Shown: positions 60,241 through 64,000 of the stretch, piece after piece | How the letters are laid out: every line of letters starts with the position of its first letter | How positions within the stretch are numbered: the stretch's first letter is position 1 | NCBI GenBank assembly: GCA_903859205.1 | Contig: CAIOLM010000042.1 | Span: 1 to 64,000, forward strand | Origin: an uncultured Microbacteriaceae bacterium | GTDB taxonomy: Bacteria > Actinomycetota > Actinomycetes > Actinomycetales > Microbacteriaceae | Length of the DNA stretch: 64,000 bases | Reading direction: 5' to 3' | Notes under the pieces: model-generated | The model's input: the letters and a program-made list of their open reading frames with translations, nothing else | Told to the model about the DNA's origin: nothing | Database searches by the model: none | Position numbers and translations under genes: made by a program

Positions 60241-62718
60241 ATGTCAGCCACATCGCGCGAGGGATACAGCCAGAAGCTCGAGCGGGCCCGCGAAAGCATG
60301 CTGGTGGCGCGTGAATCTCTGGCCGCGCTCGCCGATGAAAATCTCGTTGAAGTCGGGCTAACGCAGGCTGAGGTCGCTGCTCGAGTTGAGCTGGGGCTCA
60401 CCAATGCCCAAGATAGTTCGTCTAGTCGAAGCCTCGGGCACATCCTTCGTTCGAACCTGTTGACGCTGTTCAACGCGGTCGTCGGCGGAAGTTTCCTGTT
60501 GCTGCTGATTCTGGGGCAGTGGAAAGACGCTCTGTTCGGTTTCGCGGTCATCTCAAACGTGGTGATTGGCGTCGTTCAGGAATACCGCTCAAAGCGTGCC
60601 CTCGATCGTGTGGCCGTGTTGAATCAGCCCAAGGCACGAGTCTTGCGTAACGGCGAGACTCTCGAAGTCGCGCTGGCCGAGGTCGTTGTCGATGACATCC
60701 TCGTGGTCAGAGCTGGCGACCAAATCCCGGCAGATGCACTATTGCTGCACGGCGATGACCTTGAGCTCGATGAGTCGCTGCTGACGGGCGAATCAGACGC
60801 CGTCGAGAAGTCTCCTGGTGATGCCCTCCTCTCAGGCTCGCTCGTGGTGGCGGGCTCTGGACGGGCTCGAACTGTTCGCGTCGGCATCGAGTCATACGCC
60901 TCGCTGATTACGCTCGAGGCACGACGATTCTCCATGGTCAGTTCGGAACTGAGAAACGCGCTGGCCCGCGTTATTCGCTGGATATCTTGGGCGCTCATCC
61001 CGCTCATGGTCATTGCACTCAACGGCCAAATGCAGGCCGTGGGTGGGTGGCAGGCGGCTTTTTCTGATGGCGCGTGGGTGCACGCTGCGGTGGCCTCGAT
61101 TGCTTCGATCATCAGCATGATTCCACAGGGCCTTGTGCTGATTACGAGCATCACGTTTGCCGTCGCCGCGGTTGTGCTCTCTCGTCGTAACGTGCTGGTG
61201 CAAGAATTGCCTGCTGTCGAGGGACTGGCTCGAGTGGATGTGGTTTGCTTTGACAAGACCGGCACCCTGACCGAAGGTGACATCGAGTTCGATGCGGTCG
61301 AATTCTTGCCCGGCGTCGAAACGGCGGGCGCAGAAAACGCTTTGGGCGTCATTGCTCACGCAGAGGATGCTAACGCAACTGTGAAGAGCCTTCGTCCGCG
61401 ATTTACTGCTCCTGGAGATGCGATTACTGCGAGCACTATTCCGTTCAACAGCGCGCGCAAGTGGTCGGCAATCACGCTCAGCGATGGGGCAACCTGGTAT
61501 TTCGGGGCACCTGAGATGCTTCTTTCGCCTGAGGGAGCCAGCAAGTCCGCCCTCGGTCGAGCACAAGAACTCGCAGCGAGCGGGTTGCGCACCTTGTTGC
61601 TGTGTCGTGGCGCCGTCGTGGGAGTGAACGACAAGCTTCCAGCCGACCTCGCCCCCGTCGCGTTGATCACGCTTCGTGAAAAGATTCGCAGCGATGCGGC
61701 CGAAACCATCGCCTATTTTCTTGATCAAGGACTCAGTCTCAAGGTGATTTCGGGCGACAACCCGGCAACGGTTGCGGCCGTGGCGCTCAAAGCGGGCATC
61801 CCTCAGGCTGACCAGGTCGTGGATGCGCGAACTCTTCCTGAAGACATTGACGAGCTCGCTGCGGTCCTCGAAACGCACAGCGTATTCGGACGCGTGACGC
61901 CCGAGCAAAAGAAACTCATGGTTCTGGCCCTGCGCTCGCGCGGACACGTGGTCGCCATGACCGGTGATGGCGTCAACGACGCCCTCGCACTCAAGAGCGC
62001 AGACCTCGGCATTGCGATGGGCCATGGCTCGGCGGCGACCAAAGCTGTTTCGCGGCTCGTGCTTCTCGATAGTGCCTTCGGCAGTCTGCCGGGCGTTGTC
62101 GCTGCGGGTCGGCGGGTTATTGCCAACGTCGAGCGCGTCTCCCGGCTCTTCTTGACGAAGACAGTCTGGGCCATGCTGCTCGCGGTGGTGTTTGGCGTTC
62201 TGCTCTGGTCCTTCCCCTTCCTGCCCCGTCAACTGTCAGCAGTCGACGGTTACACCATCGGAATCGCTTCGTTCTTCTTAGCCCTGCTGCCCAATAAGCG
62301 CCGTTATGTTCCAGGCTTCTTGAAGCGCGCTCTCATGTTTTGCATTCCTGCGGGTCTGGTTACCGGCGCTCTTGTGATTAGCGCGGACGCGTACATGCGT
62401 TCTCTGGGCATCTATCAACCCGCACAAACTCAAACCGTGATTGCCGTCGTACTCTCGCTGAGTGGCCTCTGGGTGCTCGTTGCGCTCTCGCGCCCATTCG
62501 ATCGCATCAAGCTCGCCATCGTGGCGGCGATGTACCTCATGCTCGCTGCCGTGTTTGGAATCCCGTGGGTGCGCGACTTCTTCGGCTTCGTCGTCTTGCC
62601 GACGGAATTGATATGGCTGGGGCTCGGCGTCGGAACGGTCGCCTGCTTGGGCATCGAAATTATCGATCGTGTCATCGCCAAAGTTCTGGCGAAAGAAAAT
62701 CCAGTTCTAGCGCGTTAG
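60241..62718 (+). CDS. P-type cation-transporting ATPase, CtpE-like
   Basis: An 825-residue membrane pump. Order: a cytoplasmic N-terminal segment, helices M1-M2, actuator domain with LLTGESD, M3-M4 with SIISMIPQGLVLITSITFA, the phosphorylation motif DKTGTLTEGD (Asp 338), nucleotide domain, the hinge MTGDGVNDALALKSADLGIAMG, and six C-terminal helices. There is no CPx motif in M4, so it is not a P1B heavy-metal pump; the PQGL M4 motif resembles mycobacterial CtpE, a Ca2+ importer. The ion here is inferred only from that likeness. Preceded by tRNA-Leu and its terminator. Confidence 0.92.
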   Translation: MSATSREGYSQKLERARESMLVARESLAALADENLVEVGLTQAEVAARVELGLTNAQDSSSSRSLGHILRSNLLTLFNAVVGGSFLLLLILGQWKDALFGFAVISNVVIGVVQEYRSKRALDRVAVLNQPKARVLRNGETLEVALAEVVVDDILVVRAGDQIPADALLLHGDDLELDESLLTGESDAVEKSPGDALLSGSLVVAGSGRARTVRVGIESYASLITLEARRFSMVSSELRNALARVIRWISWALIPLMVIALNGQMQAVGGWQAAFSDGAWVHAAVASIASIISMIPQGLVLITSITFAVAAVVLSRRNVLVQELPAVEGLARVDVVCFDKTGTLTEGDIEFDAVEFLPGVETAGAENALGVIAHAEDANATVKSLRPRFTAPGDAITASTIPFNSARKWSAITLSDGATWYFGAPEMLLSPEGASKSALGRAQELAASGLRTLLLCRGAVVGVNDKLPADLAPVALITLREKIRSDAAETIAYFLDQGLSLKVISGDNPATVAAVALKAGIPQADQVVDARTLPEDIDELAAVLETHSVFGRVTPEQKKLMVLALRSRGHVVAMTGDGVNDALALKSADLGIAMGHGSAATKAVSRLVLLDSAFGSLPGVVAAGRRVIANVERVSRLFLTKTVWAMLLAVVFGVLLWSFPFLPRQLSAVDGYTIGIASFFLALLPNKRRYVPGFLKRALMFCIPAGLVTGALVISADAYMRSLGIYQPAQTQTVIAVVLSLSGLWVLVALSRPFDRIKLAIVAAMYLMLAAVFGIPWVRDFFGFVVLPTELIWLGLGVGTVACLGIEIIDRVIAKVLAKENPVLAR

Positions 62719-63185
62719 CCGGCGAGAGATTCAGCAGCGATAGATTCGGTGGCGAGCTTCGACTTCCAGTCGACCAACGCACGCACATCTGCGCTCGGGT
62801 CATTGGCAAGGTCTTCCATCACGTCTGCCGGAACGAAGAAGTTGATTGCAACCCAGCTGCGCACCATCGACGACTTGTCTTTGGCCAAGGCGCGAAGGAC
62901 GTCGCACGGTGTCGTTTCGTTTCGGGCAACGCAGATGCGAACGCTCTCGACCTTGTCTTTGGACAGGCGAATGAACTCTTCTTCGGGAAGGTGCGTGCTC
63001 AGCGCGGCACTCTCGCGAATCTTGGGGTTCTTGTCCTGAGCCATTGCGCGCAAGCGGGCAATTTTTGAGTCGGTGACCTCGGGAGACAAAAACTGGGCAA
63101 CGGCCTGATCTGCGAGGGCCTTGTCTTGGCGCAAAAGGTCCAACTGGCGACGTTGCGCGGGCGTATTGAATCGGATGCACGACAT
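62715..63185 (-). CDS. Leucine-rich-variant (LRV) type repeat protein
   Basis: A 156-residue soluble helical-repeat protein. Residues from about 50 to 150 are regular 26-residue repeats: each begins D-[KP]-x-x-x-[VI]-R and contains a x-x-P-x-x-x-[LF] turn and L-[AS]-K/N at the end (DKNPKIRES, DKVESVRIC, DKSSMVRSW, DPSADVRAL). This spacing is close to LRV or HEAT-like repeats that form a curved binding surface. No enzymatic motif. Partner unknown. Converges on, and overlaps by 4 nt, the P-type ATPase gene. Confidence 0.75.
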   Translation of the reverse strand: MSCIRFNTPAQRRQLDLLRQDKALADQAVAQFLSPEVTDSKIARLRAMAQDKNPKIRESAALSTHLPEEEFIRLSKDKVESVRICVARNETTPCDVLRALAKDKSSMVRSWVAINFFVPADVMEDLANDPSADVRALVDWKSKLATESIAAESLAG

Positions 63186-63242
63186 GTTTATCAGGGTAAC
63201 CCCGAGATGTCGTATTGACGTGAATCGACGCGTTGTGTCGCG

Positions 63243-64000
63243 CTAGTTTCCAGTTAGTGCGTACAGGGCCACGGCGGATGCTGCCGCCACGTTGAGGGAG
63301 TCGACACCGTGTTGCATCGGGATGCGCACGACAGAGTCAGCTGAGCTGATGGCGGCACTGCTGAGGCCATCACCCTCGGTGCCAAGCACAATGGCAACTT
63401 TGTCGGGCCGGTTCGCGGCAAATCTGCGCAGGTCGATGGAGTCATCAGACAGCGCGAGCGCAACGATGTGAAAACCCGCCGCGTGCAAGACGTCACGTGA
63501 CTCGCTCCAGCCGCCCAGCCTGGCCCAAGGAACCTGAAGCACTGTTCCCATGGAGACCCGAATGCTTCTGCGATAGAGCGGATCCGCGCATGACGGTGTC
63601 ACGAGCACTGCGTCGGCGCCAAGACCCGCGACCGAGCGGAAGACCGCCCCGACGTTGGTGTGATCAACGATGTCTTCGAGAATCACAACCGTTTTCGCAT
63701 CCACGAGCAATTGTCCGGGATCGAGTGGCTGCGGCCGGTGCATTGAGGCTAACGCTCCGCGGTGCAGGTGGTACCCGGTGATCTCCTCGAGAACCTCACT
63801 CTCGGCAACAAAGACAGGGCAATCATCAAAGTTGGCAACCAACTCGAGCACCGAGTCAAGCCAGTCATGCGGACACAAGACAGCGCGCGGTCGATGCCCG
63901 GCGGCGAGTGCTCGACCGATGACCTTGCGCGACTCTGCAATATAGAGGCCCTCAGAGGGCTCACGAACCTTGCGGAGTGCGACATCGGTCAGCTTGGAGA
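63243..64000 (-). CDS. TrmH/SpoU family RNA 2'-O-methyltransferase (5' part missing)
   Basis: At least 252 residues, entering from the right edge of the window. The in-frame sequence from 63998 reads SKLTDVALRKVREPSEGLYI and continues into the longer protein, so the apparent TTG start at 63878 is internal. The SPOUT knot motifs are present: NVGAVFRSVAGLGADAV (1), VAIVLGTEGDGLS (2) and IPMQHGVDSLNVAAASAVALY (3). It methylates ribose in tRNA or rRNA; target not known. Gap to the LRV gene is 57 nt. Confidence 0.9.
   Translation of the reverse strand, partial: SKLTDVALRKVREPSEGLYIAESRKVIGRALAAGHRPRAVLCPHDWLDSVLELVANFDDCPVFVAESEVLEEITGYHLHRGALASMHRPQPLDPGQLLVDAKTVVILEDIVDHTNVGAVFRSVAGLGADAVLVTPSCADPLYRRSIRVSMGTVLQVPWARLGGWSESRDVLHAAGFHIVALALSDDSIDLRRFAANRPDKVAIVLGTEGDGLSSAAISSADSVVRIPMQHGVDSLNVAAASAVALYALTGN

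Overview
The window reads as a continuous piece of a moderately GC-rich, gene-dense actinobacterial chromosome. The best fit is a streamlined member of the Microbacteriaceae. The case rests on gene content and order: DUF3040, mraZ and a full dcw cluster without ftsA; sepF-yggT-divIVA after ftsZ; qcrCAB/ctaCDEF of the actinobacterial bcc-aa3 type; RbpA, PafBC, a HelY-type helicase and DUF3043. The species assignment is inference; no rRNA gene is present.

Layout. (1) 1-1575: the end of an unknown gene, a polyprenyl diphosphate synthase and DUF3040. (2) 1785-20935: the division and cell-wall cluster mraZ, rsmH, ftsL-like, ftsI, murE, murF, mraY, murD, ftsW, murG, murC, ftsQ, ftsZ, yggS, sepF, yggT, divIVA, lspA and a RluD-type pseudouridine synthase, nearly all tightly spaced or overlapping. 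(3) 20995-29819: dnaE, hisD, nrdR, pyrD, a DUF3043 membrane protein, an M20 dipeptidase and an A-type iron-sulfur carrier. (4) 29946-37507: the respiratory supercomplex, with ctaCDF on the plus strand facing qcrB-qcrA-qcrC and ctaE on the minus strand; a decayed small gene lies between the two arms. (5) 37585-48001: a more accessory stretch with trpD, glpK, a MoaF homologue, two coupled MFS transporters, a DUF1214/DUF1254 pair, an HdeD-like protein, a Nudix hydrolase, an atypical SDR and a glycerophosphodiesterase. (6) 48076-60003: rbpA, then lnt, helicase, tatC, tatA, pafC, pafB, FKBP lipoprotein, trmI, a HAD hydrolase, PAC2 and uppP. (7) 60074-64000: tRNA-Leu(GAG), a CtpE-like P-type ATPase, a leucine-rich-variant repeat protein and a truncated TrmH-family methyltransferase.

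The parts fit together as one envelope and energy programme. The mur genes, mraY and murG build lipid II; uppP recycles its carrier; ftsI, ftsW, ftsQ, ftsL-like, ftsZ, sepF and divIVA place and run the septum and growth pole; lspA, lnt, tatA and tatC handle lipoproteins and folded exports, including the Rieske protein and the CtaC lipoprotein.

The most notable observations are: the apparent absence of the Pup-proteasome block from its usual place between trmI and the FKBP/pafBC genes; about ten genes whose start codon lies 6-9 nt after a TANNNT-like -10 element (probable leaderless mRNAs); a densely palindromic 310-bp regulatory region at 44960-45269; a terminator-like hairpin inside the moaF leader; a frameshifted gene remnant at 33037-33224; and an 83-bp antisense overlap of the rbpA and lnt coding regions. 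I saw no CRISPR array, insertion sequence or prophage, and no clear, wholly undescribed multigene system.
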